The notes beneath the pieces were generated by a model that was not told where the DNA came from, made no database searches, and saw only the letters and a list, made by a program, of their open reading frames with translations. A DNA stretch of 64,000 bases, taken from positions 1 to 64,000 of the forward strand of contig UCFC01000051.1 in assembly GCA_900471515.1 (NCBI GenBank), written 5' to 3'. The DNA is from Hyphomicrobiales bacterium. GTDB taxonomy: Bacteria; Pseudomonadota; Alphaproteobacteria; Rhizobiales; Rhizobiaceae. This document shows, piece after piece, positions 25,898 through 36,370 of the stretch (position 1 is the stretch's first letter; the number at the start of each line of letters is the position of its first letter). Both the position numbers and the translations under genes were made by a program.

Positions 25898-27844
25898 ATG
25901 TTCGCCCGAAACATATCCTTGAATGGCAAGCTTGCGGCCACGTTCGCAGCACTCATCCTCATCTTCGTATCCGTTTCCGCTTTCGTCTATTCCAAGGCAA
26001 ACACGTCGGCGAGCGCTTCGGCCGAGCAGGAAAAATCCGAGCTTCTTGTCAACCAGATCGACGACGCGCTGCAGGCCATGCTCGAGCAGGCCGTCAACCT
26101 GCGCGGCTTCATCCTGTTCCGCAGCGACAGCACCTATGGCGACATTTTCGCCAACCGCGAACGCATGCTGAAGGCGATCGCCGCCGCCAAGCAGACCGCC
26201 GCCGCCGAGCCTCAGCTGGTCGCGATGATCGACGACATGCAGAAGGCCGCCGACCTCTACTTCCACGAACTCGCCGAGCCGCAGGCCAAGGCCCGCAAGG
26301 AAACCGAAACGCCGATCGCAGACGTCGTCAAGATCGGCGTCAACGCCACCAAGGGCCAGCTCGACGGCTTCCGCGCCGCCTCCGCCAAGATCAAGTCGCT
26401 GGCGCGCGAGAAGTCCACGGCCCTTGCCGCCGCTCAGGCCGATGCCAACAGCGATCTCAAGACCACGCTTCTGGCCGGCGGCATTGCCGCAGCACTCGCC
26501 GCAGCCGCGCTCGCCTGGGCTCTGTCGCGCACCATCGTCCGCCCGATCGTCGGCATGACGGCCGCCATGGACCGTCTGGCCGGCGGCGACCACAATATCG
26601 AGGTGCCGGCGACCGGCCGCCAGGACGAAGTCGGCCGCATGGCGCAGTCGGTGCTGGTCTTCAAGGAAGCCGCCATCGAAAAGCAGCAGCTGGCCGGCGA
26701 AACCGACCGCATGCGCGGCGAAGCCGAGCGTCAGCGCCAGTTGAGCGACGAGCAGAAGGCCCGTGAAGAGGGCGAGATCCGCTTTGCCGTCGAAGCGCTG
26801 GCCGGCGGCCTTGCCGGCCTTGCCAACGGCGATGTCGCCGCCCGCATCAACACGGCCTTCGCGCCGCAATATGACAGCCTGCGCAACGACTTCAACCATG
26901 CCGTCGAAAAGCTGCAGGCCGCCCTGCAGTCTGTCGGCCGCAACGCCTCGGCCATCAATGCCGGCGCCGGCGAAATCCGCTCCGCGGCCGACGATCTCGC
27001 CCGCCGCACCGAGCAGCAGGCCGCCGCCGTCGAAGAAACGGCAGCCGCTTTGGAGGAAGTCACGACCACGGTTCGCGACTCCGCCAAGCGCGCCGAAGAT
27101 GTCGGCAACCTCGTCGAGCGCACCCGCCTCGGCGCTGAAAAGTCGGGTGAAGTCGTCCGCCGCGCGGTTTCGGCCATGCAGCAGATCGAAAAGTCTTCGG
27201 GCGAGATCTCCAACATCATCGGCGTCATCGACGATATCGCCTTCCAGACCAACCTTCTGGCGCTGAACGCCGGTGTCGAAGCCGCGCGTGCCGGTGAAGC
27301 CGGCAAGGGCTTTGCGGTCGTCGCCCAGGAAGTGCGCGAACTGGCCCAGCGCTCGGCCAACGCCGCCAAGGAAATCAAGGCGCTGATCACCACGTCGAGC
27401 GAACAGGTCAATGCCGGCGTCGGCCTCGTCGGCGAAACCGGCAAGGCGCTGGAAGCGATCGTCGCCGAGGTTCAGGAAATCAACCGCCATGTCGGCGCGA
27501 TCGTCACGGCCACCCGCGAACAATCGATCGGCCTGCAGGAGATCAACACGGCCGTCAACAACATGGACCAGGGCACCCAGCAGAACGCCGCCATGGTCGA
27601 AGAACAGACGGCCGCCAGCCACGCGCTCGCCCAGGAGGCGGCCGCCCTCGACGACCTGCTGCGCCAGTTCAAGCTCGGCGCCCAGGCCGCCGCTCCGGCC
27701 CCGCGGACCGTTGCCGCAACGCCGGCGTCCCGCCCGGTCGCCTCTCCGGCCCGTGCGCTCGCCAGCAAGGTCAGCAAGGCTTTCGGCGGCAAGCAGGCCA
27801 CCGCTGCCGCAGCCGTGGTCCAGGAAGACTGGACCGAATTCTGA
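25898..27844 (+). CDS. methyl-accepting chemotaxis protein
   Basis: A 648-residue transmembrane chemoreceptor that signals through CheA/CheW to the flagellar motor. Membrane helices lie at about 13-34 and 188-210 and flank a periplasmic domain of some 150 residues that looks helical (four-helix-bundle or CHASE3 type). A HAMP domain ([21 protein letters not shown]) and a second HAMP-like segment near 300-345 precede the signalling coiled coil. Its hairpin tip is [20 protein letters not shown], near 450. The last residues, DWTEF, fit the CheR/CheB-tethering pentapeptide. AGGAG precedes the ATG at 25898. A terminator follows. The ligand is unknown. Confidence 0.95.
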   Translation: MFARNISLNGKLAATFAALILIFVSVSAFVYSKANTSASASAEQEKSELLVNQIDDALQAMLEQAVNLRGFILFRSDSTYGDIFANRERMLKAIAAAKQTAAAEPQLVAMIDDMQKAADLYFHELAEPQAKARKETETPIADVVKIGVNATKGQLDGFRAASAKIKSLAREKSTALAAAQADANSDLKTTLLAGGIAAALAAAALAWALSRTIVRPIVGMTAAMDRLAGGDHNIEVPATGRQDEVGRMAQSVLVFKEAAIEKQQLAGETDRMRGEAERQRQLSDEQKAREEGEIRFAVEALAGGLAGLANGDVAARINTAFAPQYDSLRNDFNHAVEKLQAALQSVGRNASAINAGAGEIRSAADDLARRTEQQAAAVEETAAALEEVTTTVRDSAKRAEDVGNLVERTRLGAEKSGEVVRRAVSAMQQIEKSSGEISNIIGVIDDIAFQTNLLALNAGVEAARAGEAGKGFAVVAQEVRELAQRSANAAKEIKALITTSSEQVNAGVGLVGETGKALEAIVAEVQEINRHVGAIVTATREQSIGLQEINTAVNNMDQGTQQNAAMVEEQTAASHALAQEAAALDDLLRQFKLGAQAAAPAPRTVAATPASRPVASPARALASKVSKAFGGKQATAAAAVVQEDWTEF

Positions 27845-27874
27845 GAGCGATCTCCCGACAGATGAACGGGGAGG

Positions 27875-27904
27875 GGGCGGCATTCGATGTCGCCCTTTCT
27901 TTTT
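27875..27904 (+). terminator. terminator of the chemoreceptor gene
   Basis: GGGCGGCAT and ATGTCGCCC pair across a 3-base loop with one G-T wobble, followed by TTTCTTTTT. It lies 30 bases after the stop codon and faces the convergent AraC-family gene. Confidence 0.75.
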
Positions 27905-27909
27905 GCAAA

Positions 27910-28785
27910 CTAGCCGGCCGCCGCGCGCAGGCGCTCGATATCCCGCCGTGGCGGCACATGATGCACCCGGACATAATCGCGGCTGAACTGCGAGGGGCTG
28001 TCGTAGCCGACGCGGAAACCCGCCTCGGCGGCACTCAGGCCCTCCGTCACCATCAGCCGCCGCGCCTCCTGCAGGCGCAGCTGGGTGCGAAACTGCAAGG
28101 GGCTCATCGCCATCACGGTCCTGAAATGTTCGTAGAAGGATGAGGCGCTCATGCCGGCCACCGAGGCCAGGTGTTCGATGGCGAAGGGCTCGCTGAAATT
28201 CTTCCGCACGAAATCGATGGCCCGGCCGATCTGGTTGAGCCTGCTCTCGCCATTGGCGATCTGCCGCAGAAGCGCGCTCTGCGGCCCGCGAACGAGCCGG
28301 TAGAGAATTTCCCGCTCGATCAAGGGCGCCAGGATCTCCGCATCCTCGGGCGCATCGAGCAGCCGCAGCAGGCGCACGGCGGCATCGAGGAGTTCCGGCG
28401 TCGTGGCGCTGACGCCGGCTGCTGCGCTTTCCGGCGGACGACCCTGCGCCGCCGGCAGCATTTCGGCCAGCAGGCCGCGCTCGAGCTGCAGCCTGAGACA
28501 CAGATAGGGCCGGTCGGCGCTCGCCTCCACGACGGCGCCGATGACGGGCAGGTCGACGCCGACGACGAGATAGTGCGCGGCATCGTAGACATGCGCGATC
28601 TCGCCGATGACGGCGCGTTTGCGCCCCTGCGCGACGATGCAGAGCGACGGTTCGTAAAGCGTGTGGATCGGCTCGGTGCGGGCGGAGGATCGTATGATGC
28701 CGACACGCGGCAAGGACGTCTCGAAACTGCCGTCCATGCGCGTGTGGCGATCGATCAGGTCTGCGAGTTCGGCAAGCTTTTCCAT
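27910..28785 (-). CDS. AraC family transcriptional regulator
   Basis: A 291-residue regulator with an N-terminal AraC_N-type sensor domain (about 20-170, including SLPRVGIIRSS and PSLCIVAQGRKRAVIG) and two C-terminal helix-turn-helix motifs. The second carries the family signature DSPSQFSRDYVRVHHVPPRRD. The N-terminal type occurs next to oxidoreductase genes that it controls, as in E. coli YqhC. The gene is divergent from the SDR gene with 174 bases between the start codons, so the SDR-Atu4866 pair is the likely target. The effector is unknown; aldehydes or other electrophiles are possible by analogy only. Confidence 0.9.
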   Translation of the reverse strand: MEKLAELADLIDRHTRMDGSFETSLPRVGIIRSSARTEPIHTLYEPSLCIVAQGRKRAVIGEIAHVYDAAHYLVVGVDLPVIGAVVEASADRPYLCLRLQLERGLLAEMLPAAQGRPPESAAAGVSATTPELLDAAVRLLRLLDAPEDAEILAPLIEREILYRLVRGPQSALLRQIANGESRLNQIGRAIDFVRKNFSEPFAIEHLASVAGMSASSFYEHFRTVMAMSPLQFRTQLRLQEARRLMVTEGLSAAEAGFRVGYDSPSQFSRDYVRVHHVPPRRDIERLRAAAG

Positions 28786-28959
28786 ATGGTCAGCATGACC
28801 GACGCTGCGGCAAATGCCAAGCGCTGTGATCCGGTTTCGGACGATCGTGCAAGAAATCCGGAGAAGCTTGCTATCGGCTTGCGCCGCTCAGGCCCAATTT
28901 CATGGGCATGGACCGGCGGCATCCGGCTGCGGTCCGGATGCAAGCATGAGGACAGGAAC

Positions 28960-29697
28960 ATGAGTGGTATCAAGGACAAGGCGGTTCTGATTACGGGTGC
29001 CAGCAGCGGCATCGGCGCCGGCGCCGCGCGCGAACTGGCCGCCGCGGGCGCCAGGCTGATGATCGGCGCGCGCCGCACCGACCGGCTGGAAGCGCTGGCA
29101 AGGGAGATCCGCGAAGGCGGCGGCACGGTCGAGTTCCGCGCGCTCGACGTCACCGACCGGGCCGATGCGGAGGCCTTCGCCAGGGCGGCGGTGGACGCTT
29201 TCGGCCGCATCGACGTGCTCGTCAACAATGCCGGCATCATGCCGCTGTCGCTGATGGCCTCGCTCAAGGTCGAGGAATGGGACCGCATGATCGACGTCAA
29301 CATCAAGGGCGTGCTCTACGGCATCGCCGCCGTATTGCCGATCATGAACGCGCAGGAGCGCGGCCAGATCATCAACATCTCCTCGATCGGCGGCCTGTCC
29401 GTCGTGCCGACGGCGGCCGTCTATTGTGCTACGAAATATGCGGTGCGCGCGATCTCCGACGGCCTTCGGCAGGAAAACAGGAAACTGCGCGTGACCTGCA
29501 TCTATCCCGGCGTCGTCGAATCCGAACTGGCCGAGACGATCACCGAGCCCTTCGCGGCCGAGGCGATGGTGGCTTTTCGTGAGATCGCCCTGAAGCCGGA
29601 CGCCATCGCCAGAGCGATCCGTTTCGCCATCGAGCAGCCCGAGGATGTCGACGTCAACGACATTACCGTGCGCCCGACCTTGAGCGTGGGGATGTGA
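28960..29697 (+). CDS. SDR family oxidoreductase
   Basis: A 245-residue short-chain dehydrogenase/reductase. The cofactor motif TGASSGIG is at about 11-18, NNAG near 88, the catalytic serine in ISSIGG near 143, and Tyr155-x3-Lys159 in YCATK. Arg residues after the second strand (GARRTDR) suggest NADPH preference. The very long open frame upstream is antisense to the AraC gene; the ATG at 28960 is the real start. It is translationally coupled to the Atu4866-domain gene and divergent from the AraC regulator. The substrate is unknown. Confidence 0.92.
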   Translation: MSGIKDKAVLITGASSGIGAGAARELAAAGARLMIGARRTDRLEALAREIREGGGTVEFRALDVTDRADAEAFARAAVDAFGRIDVLVNNAGIMPLSLMASLKVEEWDRMIDVNIKGVLYGIAAVLPIMNAQERGQIINISSIGGLSVVPTAAVYCATKYAVRAISDGLRQENRKLRVTCIYPGVVESELAETITEPFAAEAMVAFREIALKPDAIARAIRFAIEQPEDVDVNDITVRPTLSVGM

Positions 29698-30029
29698 CCG
29701 TGGCGATCCGCACAGCCCTTGCAGGAGCGGTCCTTTCGCTGGCCGCCTCCACGCCGGCTTTGCCAGAGGAGCAAAAAATGCAAAACCACCCCTATCTCGG
29801 CATGTGGATCACCGGCGACGGACATGTCCGCCAGGAATTGCTGCCGAACGGCCGTTACGACGAGGCGCGCGGCACGCGAAAGAGCGCCTATCAGGGGCGC
29901 TACGAAGTGACCGGCGACCATATCGAATATTGGGACGATACCGGCTTTTCCGCCGACGGCGATTTCGTCGGCGACGTGCTGCATCACGGCGGCATGGTCT
30001 TCTACCGCGACGGCAGGAAGCCGGAATAA
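29694..30029 (+). CDS. Atu4866-domain protein
   Basis: A 111-residue small protein with a hydrophobic N-terminus (LAGAVLSLAASTPALPEE) that looks like a signal peptide. The rest matches the Atu4866 domain: HPYLGMWITGDGHVRQELLPNGRYDEARG, described here by its ends, then YWDDTGFSADGDF. The family is a small beta-barrel of unknown function, often beside SDR genes and AraC regulators. The start is GTG in a GTGA overlap with the SDR stop, so the two are translated together. An internal ATG at residue 29 would remove the leader and give a cytosolic form, which cannot be excluded. Confidence 0.85.
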   Translation: MTVAIRTALAGAVLSLAASTPALPEEQKMQNHPYLGMWITGDGHVRQELLPNGRYDEARGTRKSAYQGRYEVTGDHIEYWDDTGFSADGDFVGDVLHHGGMVFYRDGRKPE

Positions 30030-30051
30030 CAAAACCGGTCGGCCTGTTGCC

Positions 30052-31968
30052 TTAGCCGGCCACGCCGACCGCCACACCACGGCCGAGCGCGTTGAAGACG
30101 GTCGAGACGATGCCGGCGCGGTCGAGCCCGGCATGGGCGATCATCGCCTCCGGTTTTGCCTGCTCCATCCAGATGTCGGGCATGACCAGCGAGCGCACCT
30201 TCAGCCCGCGGTCGAGCAGCCCGTCCATCGCCATGAACTGCATCACCTGGCTGCCGAAGCCACCGACCGAGCCTTCTTCCACCGTGATGAGAATCTCGTG
30301 GTGGCGGGCAAGCTGGCGGATGAGGGCATGGTCGAGCGGCTTTGCGAAACGCGCATCGGCAACCGTCGTCGAAAGGCCGGCCGCATCGAGGTCCTCGGCT
30401 GCAAGAAGACAGTCGGCAAGCCGCGTGCCGAAGGAGAGAAGCGCGACCTTCGTGCCTTCCTTGACGATGCGCCCCTTGCCGATCTCGAGGATCTGGCCCC
30501 GCTCCGGCATGTCGACGCCCACACCTTCGCCGCGCGGATAGCGGAACGAGATCGGGCCGGCATCATAGGCAACGGCGGTGCGCACCATATGCTTCAGCTC
30601 CGCCTCGTCGGCTGCCGCCATGACGACGAAGCCGGGCAGGGTGGAAAGGAAAGCCGTATCGAAGGAACCGGCATGGGTCGGGCCGTCGGCGCCGACGAAA
30701 CCGGCGCGGTCGATCGGGAAACGCACCGGCAGGCCCTGGATCGCCACGTCATGCACCACCTGGTCGTAGGCGCGCTGCAGGAAGGTGGAATAGAGTGCGG
30801 CGAACGGCTTGAAACCTTCGGCGGCAAGGCCGGCGGCGAAGGTCACGGCATGCTGTTCGGCAATGCCGACGTCGAAGGTGCGGGACGGGAAGATCCCGGC
30901 GAACTTGTCGAGGCCGGTGCCGCTCGGCATGGCCGCCGTGATGCCGACGATGCGGTCGTCGAGAGTGGCTTCCTGGATCAGCGACTCGGCAAAGACATTG
31001 GTGTAGCTCGGCGCGTTCGGCTTCACCTTCGCCTGCGCGCCGGTGATGACGTCGAACTTGTTGACGCCGTGATACTTGTCGGCCGCGGCTTCGGCCGGCG
31101 GATAGCCCTTGCCCTTCTGCGTCACGACATGGATCAGCACCGGGCCGTTGGCATTGTCGCGCACGTTGCGCAGCACCGGCAGAAGGTGGTCGAAGGAATG
31201 ACCGTCGATCGGCCCGATATGGTAGAAGCCCATTTCCTCGAACATCGTGCCGCCGGTCACGTAGCCGCGCGCATGTTCGACGGCGCGGGTAATGGCGCGG
31301 TCGACATTCTTGCCGAGATAGGCCGTCAGTTTTTTGCCGAAATCGCGGAAGCCCATATAGGTGCGCCCGGAGGCGAGGCGGGCGAGATAGGCGCTCATCG
31401 CCCCCGTCGGCGGGGCGATCGACATGTCGTTATCGTTAAGGATGACGATGAGGCGGGCATCGAGCGCGCCGGCATTGTTGAGCGCCTCGTAAGCCATGCC
31501 GGCCGAGAGCGCGCCGTCGCCGATGACGGCGATCACGCGGCGATCCGTCCTGTCGATATCGGCGGCGACCGCCATGCCGAGGCCGGCGGAAATCGAGGTC
31601 GAGGAATGCGCCGCACCGAAGGGGTCGTATTCGCTCTCGGCCCGGCGCGTGAAGCCGGAGAGGCCGTTTTCCTGGCGCAGCGTGCGAATGCGGTCGCGCC
31701 GCCCGGTCAGGATCTTGTGCGGATAACATTGATGGCCGACATCGAAGATCAGCCGGTCGTCAGGCGTGTTGAAGACGCTGTGAATGGCGATCGTCAGTTC
31801 CACCACGCCGAGCCCGGCGCCGAGATGCCCGCCGGTGCGGGAAACGGCATCGATCATTTCGTCCCTGACCTCGCGTGCAAGCTGCGGCAGTTCGCGATCC
31901 TCGAGCTTGCGCAGGTCGGCCGGATAGTTGACCTGATCGAGCAGCGGGGTCTTCGGGGATTGTGTCAC
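30052..31968 (-). CDS. dxs: 1-deoxy-D-xylulose-5-phosphate synthase
   Basis: Catalyses thiamine-diphosphate-dependent condensation of pyruvate with glyceraldehyde 3-phosphate, the entry step of the MEP isoprenoid pathway; it also feeds thiamine and pyridoxal synthesis. The 638 residues show the ThDP motif [18 protein letters not shown], the catalytic glutamate in [10 protein letters not shown], and [15 protein letters not shown]. The GTG at 31968 (reading [16 protein letters not shown]) matches the common rhizobial start; an ATG 19 codons earlier is possible but adds atypical residues. ispH, the last gene of this pathway, lies at the right end of the window. The gene converges on the Atu4866 gene. 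Confidence 0.97.
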   Translation of the reverse strand: MTQSPKTPLLDQVNYPADLRKLEDRELPQLAREVRDEMIDAVSRTGGHLGAGLGVVELTIAIHSVFNTPDDRLIFDVGHQCYPHKILTGRRDRIRTLRQENGLSGFTRRAESEYDPFGAAHSSTSISAGLGMAVAADIDRTDRRVIAVIGDGALSAGMAYEALNNAGALDARLIVILNDNDMSIAPPTGAMSAYLARLASGRTYMGFRDFGKKLTAYLGKNVDRAITRAVEHARGYVTGGTMFEEMGFYHIGPIDGHSFDHLLPVLRNVRDNANGPVLIHVVTQKGKGYPPAEAAADKYHGVNKFDVITGAQAKVKPNAPSYTNVFAESLIQEATLDDRIVGITAAMPSGTGLDKFAGIFPSRTFDVGIAEQHAVTFAAGLAAEGFKPFAALYSTFLQRAYDQVVHDVAIQGLPVRFPIDRAGFVGADGPTHAGSFDTAFLSTLPGFVVMAAADEAELKHMVRTAVAYDAGPISFRYPRGEGVGVDMPERGQILEIGKGRIVKEGTKVALLSFGTRLADCLLAAEDLDAAGLSTTVADARFAKPLDHALIRQLARHHEILITVEEGSVGGFGSQVMQFMAMDGLLDRGLKVRSLVMPDIWMEQAKPEAMIAHAGLDRAGIVSTVFNALGRGVAVGVAG

Positions 31969-32070
31969 GGGCGGGCGCTCTTCTTTGACTGATCGGCTTT
32001 GCTTTATTCGATTGAATTGCGGCAAAACAACTACTTTTGCATAACCGCAAGATTTTCACCTTAGTGCACT

Positions 32071-32994
32071 TCAGCCCTCCGGCAAAGGCACGAATTCCTC
32101 TTCGTCGCCGGGAACGATATCGAAGCGGCCGGTGCGCCATTCCTCCTTGGCCTTCTCGATGCGCTCCTTTGAGGAGGAAACGAAATTCCACCATATGTAG
32201 CGCCTGGAATTGAGCGCAGCACCCCCGAACAGCATCAGGTGACAGCCTTGCGCGCCAGCTTCCAGCGTGATCGCGTCCCCCGGCCGGAAGACGAGAAGCT
32301 GGTCTGCCGCAAACCGGTCGCCGGCAATGACGACCTCGCCCGAGAGCACATAGATCGCGCGCTCTTCGTGGGCGGCACCGAAGGGAAATTTCGAGCCCGG
32401 CTGCAGGGCGATATCGGCATAGAGCGTATCGGTGAAGACCTTGACCGGCGAGCTCAGCCCCTCGAACGAGCCGATGACGACGCGGCCGGCAACGCCGCCC
32501 TCGTCGATGACCGGCATGTCGCTCTTTTCGGTATGGGCGAAGGACGGGTCGATCTCCTCCTTGTCGTCGGGCAGCGCCAGCCATGTCTGCAGCCCGGACA
32601 TGGACAGCGGATGGCCGCGCAGGTTGTCCGGCGTGCGCTCCGAATGCACGATGCCGCGGCCGGCCGTCATCAGGTTGATGTCGCCGGGGCGGATGACCTT
32701 TTCGGTGCCGAGACTGTCACGATGGCGGATTTCGCCGTCGAAGAGATAGGTGACGGTCGAAAGCCCGATATGCGGATGCGGCTTCACGTCCAGCGCCTCG
32801 TCCGGCTTCAGGATCGCCGGCCCCATGCGATCGAAGAAGATGAACGGCCCGACAAGCCGGCGCTGGCGCGTCGGCAGGGCGCGACGCACCTGGAAACCGC
32901 CGATATCGCTGCTGCGCGGAATGATCAGGTTCTCGATCGCATCGCAGGCAAAGGCGTCGCCGGGCAGGGGATCTTTACCGGGGAAGAAGGACAT
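32071..32994 (-). CDS. pirin family protein
   Basis: A 307-residue bicupin of the pirin family. The N-terminal cupin carries the metal-ligand pattern HPHIGLSTVTYLFDGEIRHRDSLG, quoted by its ends, and HSERTP; the C-terminal pirin domain follows. Bacterial pirins have been linked to quercetin dioxygenase activity and to redox regulation, so the role here is unsettled. It lies upstream of dxs on the same strand with about 100 bases between, and may or may not share a transcript. The ATG at 32994 is well placed, with AGAAGG before it. Confidence 0.9.
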   Translation of the reverse strand: MSFFPGKDPLPGDAFACDAIENLIIPRSSDIGGFQVRRALPTRQRRLVGPFIFFDRMGPAILKPDEALDVKPHPHIGLSTVTYLFDGEIRHRDSLGTEKVIRPGDINLMTAGRGIVHSERTPDNLRGHPLSMSGLQTWLALPDDKEEIDPSFAHTEKSDMPVIDEGGVAGRVVIGSFEGLSSPVKVFTDTLYADIALQPGSKFPFGAAHEERAIYVLSGEVVIAGDRFAADQLLVFRPGDAITLEAGAQGCHLMLFGGAALNSRRYIWWNFVSSSKERIEKAKEEWRTGRFDIVPGDEEEFVPLPEG

Positions 32995-33189
32995 GACGGG
33001 TCTCCGTTCGGACGGCGCACCTTAGCCGGAACAGCGACGGAGGCAAGCTCCACCACAAGACCCGATATGCGGACCGCTCAATCTGTTCTTTCCCATAAAT
33101 GACTCCTTCACCAAAGTACACTTTTACGATGTATGAAAGCGAAAATCCTTGCTTGTGGTTGAGGTAACTGCAACCAAAAGAGGCATTTG

Positions 33190-33237
33190 ATGGCCATGAA
33201 TATGCACGACATATTGGATACTACGGATTTAAAATGA
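33190..33237 (+). CDS. 15-codon leader ORF overlapping the lipoprotein start
   Basis: A short ORF encoding MAMNMHDILDTTDLK. It has a good ribosome site (AAGAGG, six bases upstream) and ends in TGA within ATGA, so its stop overlaps the start codon of the lipoprotein gene. The lipoprotein start itself lacks a proper Shine-Dalgarno. This arrangement suggests translational coupling. That it is translated is an inference. Confidence 0.45.
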   Translation: MAMNMHDILDTTDLK

Positions 33238-34004
33238 GAAATAAGCGACTGCTGGCTGCCGGCCTGATTGCGGCCCTGACCGTTCTTTCATCCTGCGCGG
33301 CAAATCCCAATTCGCTGAAAATGAGCGAGAGCGCCAAGGCCGCCGGCAAGCGGGCGCAATCCATGGTTCAGGAGAAAGGCGCGGCAGCCGTGGTGCGTGT
33401 CTCTTGGGACGGCGTATATTGCGCGCGCGGACGCGTTCGCCTCCAGAAGGTCGTCGATGGCAGGATCGATCCGGGACCCTTCGTCGAGATAGGGCAGCCT
33501 ACCGGCGTCTATGGCAATGCGGCATTGAAGGACTTCGCCAAGCTTTCGCTTCAGATGATGACGTTCAACCTGCCTGCGGTTGCCAAGGCCGCTGCCGTTG
33601 AGGACATCCGCACGTCGTTCCGGGCAATCGAACCCGGTCGCTATATCATCACCATGGTCTATTGCGACAACGGCAACAACAACGCGGCGATGGGGTCCGC
33701 CAATCTCGGATGGATGGGCGAGAAGGGGGACAAGCCCCAGATCCCATTGCTCGGAGACAACTCCATCGTGATCGGCCAGGGTGAAATCGTCGATGCTGGC
33801 ATCGTCGATATCGTGTCCACGGGTTCGACAGGGTTCCTTTTCGGCCACGATACGGCCCGCCTTGCCGGATCCGAAGCACCGCAGCCCATGCGGGAGGCGA
33901 TGAAGCTCAATCTGCCGGAAGTCTATGCCCGCACGACCTACACCAGGTTTTCGGCCTACAGTAGCCTCCTCCTTCCGGAAAGTCCGCAACCCAAGGAAAA
34001 ATAG
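33234..34004 (+). CDS. uncharacterised lipoprotein
   Basis: A 256-residue predicted lipoprotein. The N-terminus has two lysine/arginine residues, a hydrophobic stretch and the lipobox LSSC with the acylated Cys at about 22. The mature part contains AVVRVSWDGVYCARGRVRLQKV (given by its ends), and later IITMVYCDNGNNNAAMGSANLGW and GFLFGHDTARLAGSEAPQ. I do not recognise a domain. Upstream DNA (about 33060-33233) is markedly more AT-rich than the surroundings. The gene lies on the plus strand among minus-strand genes, so it looks like an accessory insertion. It appears to be coupled to a leader ORF. Function unknown. Confidence 0.8.
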   Translation: MRNKRLLAAGLIAALTVLSSCAANPNSLKMSESAKAAGKRAQSMVQEKGAAAVVRVSWDGVYCARGRVRLQKVVDGRIDPGPFVEIGQPTGVYGNAALKDFAKLSLQMMTFNLPAVAKAAAVEDIRTSFRAIEPGRYIITMVYCDNGNNNAAMGSANLGWMGEKGDKPQIPLLGDNSIVIGQGEIVDAGIVDIVSTGSTGFLFGHDTARLAGSEAPQPMREAMKLNLPEVYARTTYTRFSAYSSLLLPESPQPKEK

Positions 34005-34139
34005 GATCATGCCATCGGCAGGGGCTCCGCTCCCGGCATGACCGGAAGGGCGGCCCGCGCCGTCGTCGGCCTGAAATAGTCTTGGCGCTGCTTCCGGTGG
34101 CTGGAATCAGCGTCTCGCGAGATGTCGCAAGAGGGCTCG

Positions 34140-34907
34140 TCAGATCGCGGTAAAGCCGTTGTCGACGAACAGATGCGCACCGTTGACGAAGCTCGATTCG
34201 TCGCTGGCAAGATAGAGTGCGGCACGGGCGACATCCTCCGGCTCGCCGATCCGCCCCTGCTGGGCGGCAATTGCCGCATCGGAAACATCGACGCCATGCG
34301 CCTGCAGCTCTTTCACTTCCCGCAGGCCGTGCGGCGTGCGGATGAAGCCGGGGCAGACGGCATTGCAGCGGATGTTGCGGTCGCGGAATTCCACCGCGAT
34401 GGCGCGCGCGAACATATGCACCGCGCCCTTGGTCGTATCGTAGAGCACCTCCATCGGCGTGGCGGCGACCGCCGAGATCGAGGAGGTGCAGACAATTGAT
34501 CCGCCGCCGGCCTCGATCATCCTCGGCAGCACGGCCTTGGTCATCAGGAACATGGAGCGCACGTTGACGGCGTGCAGCCAGTCCCATTCCTGCAGCGTGG
34601 TTTCCAGAAACGGCTTGATGACGATCGTACCGGCATGGTTGAACAGGACGGTGACCGGGCCGAAACGCTGTTCGACGTCGGTGACGGCGGCATTGACGGC
34701 CGCCTCTTGCGAAACGTCGGCCGTCCAGAAATCGGCCTCGCCGCCGGCGTCGCGGATCTGCCTGACGGTTTCGGCGGCCGCCTCGCCGTTGCGGTCGATG
34801 ATCGCAACCCGCGCGCCTTCGGCCGCAAAGAGCCTGGAGGCGGCCCCTCCCATGCCGGTCGCGCCGCCCGAGATAATGGCGACCTTGTCCTTCAATCTGT
34901 CCGTCAT
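34140..34907 (-). CDS. SDR family oxidoreductase
   Basis: A 255-residue classical short-chain dehydrogenase/reductase. GGATGMGG (about 14-21) binds the cofactor; an aspartate in AIIDRN suggests NAD preference. NNAG is replaced by NHAG, a tolerated change. The catalytic SSISA and Tyr-x3-Lys in YDTTKGA are intact. The C-terminal SSFVNGAHLFVDNGFTAI is typical of the family. The substrate is unknown. It lies between the lipoprotein gene and xseB on the minus strand; the 85-base gap to xseB makes an operon with xseB possible but not certain. Confidence 0.9.
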   Translation of the reverse strand: MTDRLKDKVAIISGGATGMGGAASRLFAAEGARVAIIDRNGEAAAETVRQIRDAGGEADFWTADVSQEAAVNAAVTDVEQRFGPVTVLFNHAGTIVIKPFLETTLQEWDWLHAVNVRSMFLMTKAVLPRMIEAGGGSIVCTSSISAVAATPMEVLYDTTKGAVHMFARAIAVEFRDRNIRCNAVCPGFIRTPHGLREVKELQAHGVDVSDAAIAAQQGRIGEPEDVARAALYLASDESSFVNGAHLFVDNGFTAI

Positions 34908-34992
34908 CGCTCAGTCCCCCTTTTCTTGAAAGGGGATCATAGATCGGTCGGAAGCGGGTCGCCAAGCGGCTTGGGGGGAGTTTCGCCGTTCG

Positions 34993-35244
34993 TCAGGCGC
35001 CGTCGAGCGGTTCCACGCCCTGCGGCTTGCCGGCGCGGTCGAGACGGATCTTCTCGATGCGGTTCTCGGCGGCCGAAAGCAGCGTCTCGCAATGCTTCTT
35101 CAGCGCTTCGCCGCGCTCGTAGATCTCGATGGATTCGTCCAGCGCCACGTCGCCGCGTTCGAGGCGCGCAACGATGCTTTCGAGTTCGGCAACTGCCTTT
35201 TCGAAGGAGAGGCCGGAAACCTCCGGCTTGGCGCTGTCAGTCAT
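34993..35244 (-). CDS. xseB: exodeoxyribonuclease VII small subunit
   Basis: The 83-residue small subunit of exonuclease VII, which degrades single-stranded DNA together with XseA. The typical heptad-like helix [40 protein letters not shown] (quoted here only by type) runs from about 10 to 55. A TTG two codons upstream is in frame, but the ATG at 35244 follows AAGGG at six bases and is preferred. That leaves two bases to the stop of the histone-deacetylase-family gene, so the two are certainly in one operon. xseA is not in the window. Confidence 0.94.
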   Translation of the reverse strand: MTDSAKPEVSGLSFEKAVAELESIVARLERGDVALDESIEIYERGEALKKHCETLLSAAENRIEKIRLDRAGKPQGVEPLDGA

Positions 35245-35246
35245 TC

Positions 35247-36182
<936 letters not shown>

Positions 36183-36370
36183 GCCGGCACTCTATCGATC
36201 GTATATGTCATGATCCACACGAGATGGGGCGCTGTGCGTTGATTTCAACAAGCCGCGTCGTCGCGGTTAACGGCCCGCCACCCGCCGTTTACGCTATTTT
36301 AATTGTTTCGTTTACTTCGCCGGACCCCCTCGCTAGGCTTACCGGGAAAACCTGCAAGGCAGACCAGTAA

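Noticed and set aside
25742-28501. A 919-codon minus-strand frame across the chemoreceptor and AraC genes
   Set aside because: It covers two well-supported genes in other frames and contains Gly/Ala/Asp shadow sequence only.
34123-34134. A TGTCGCAAGAGG site near the minus-strand SDR gene
   Set aside because: It is a single half-site downstream of the gene's stop codon. A six-base motif of this composition is expected by chance.
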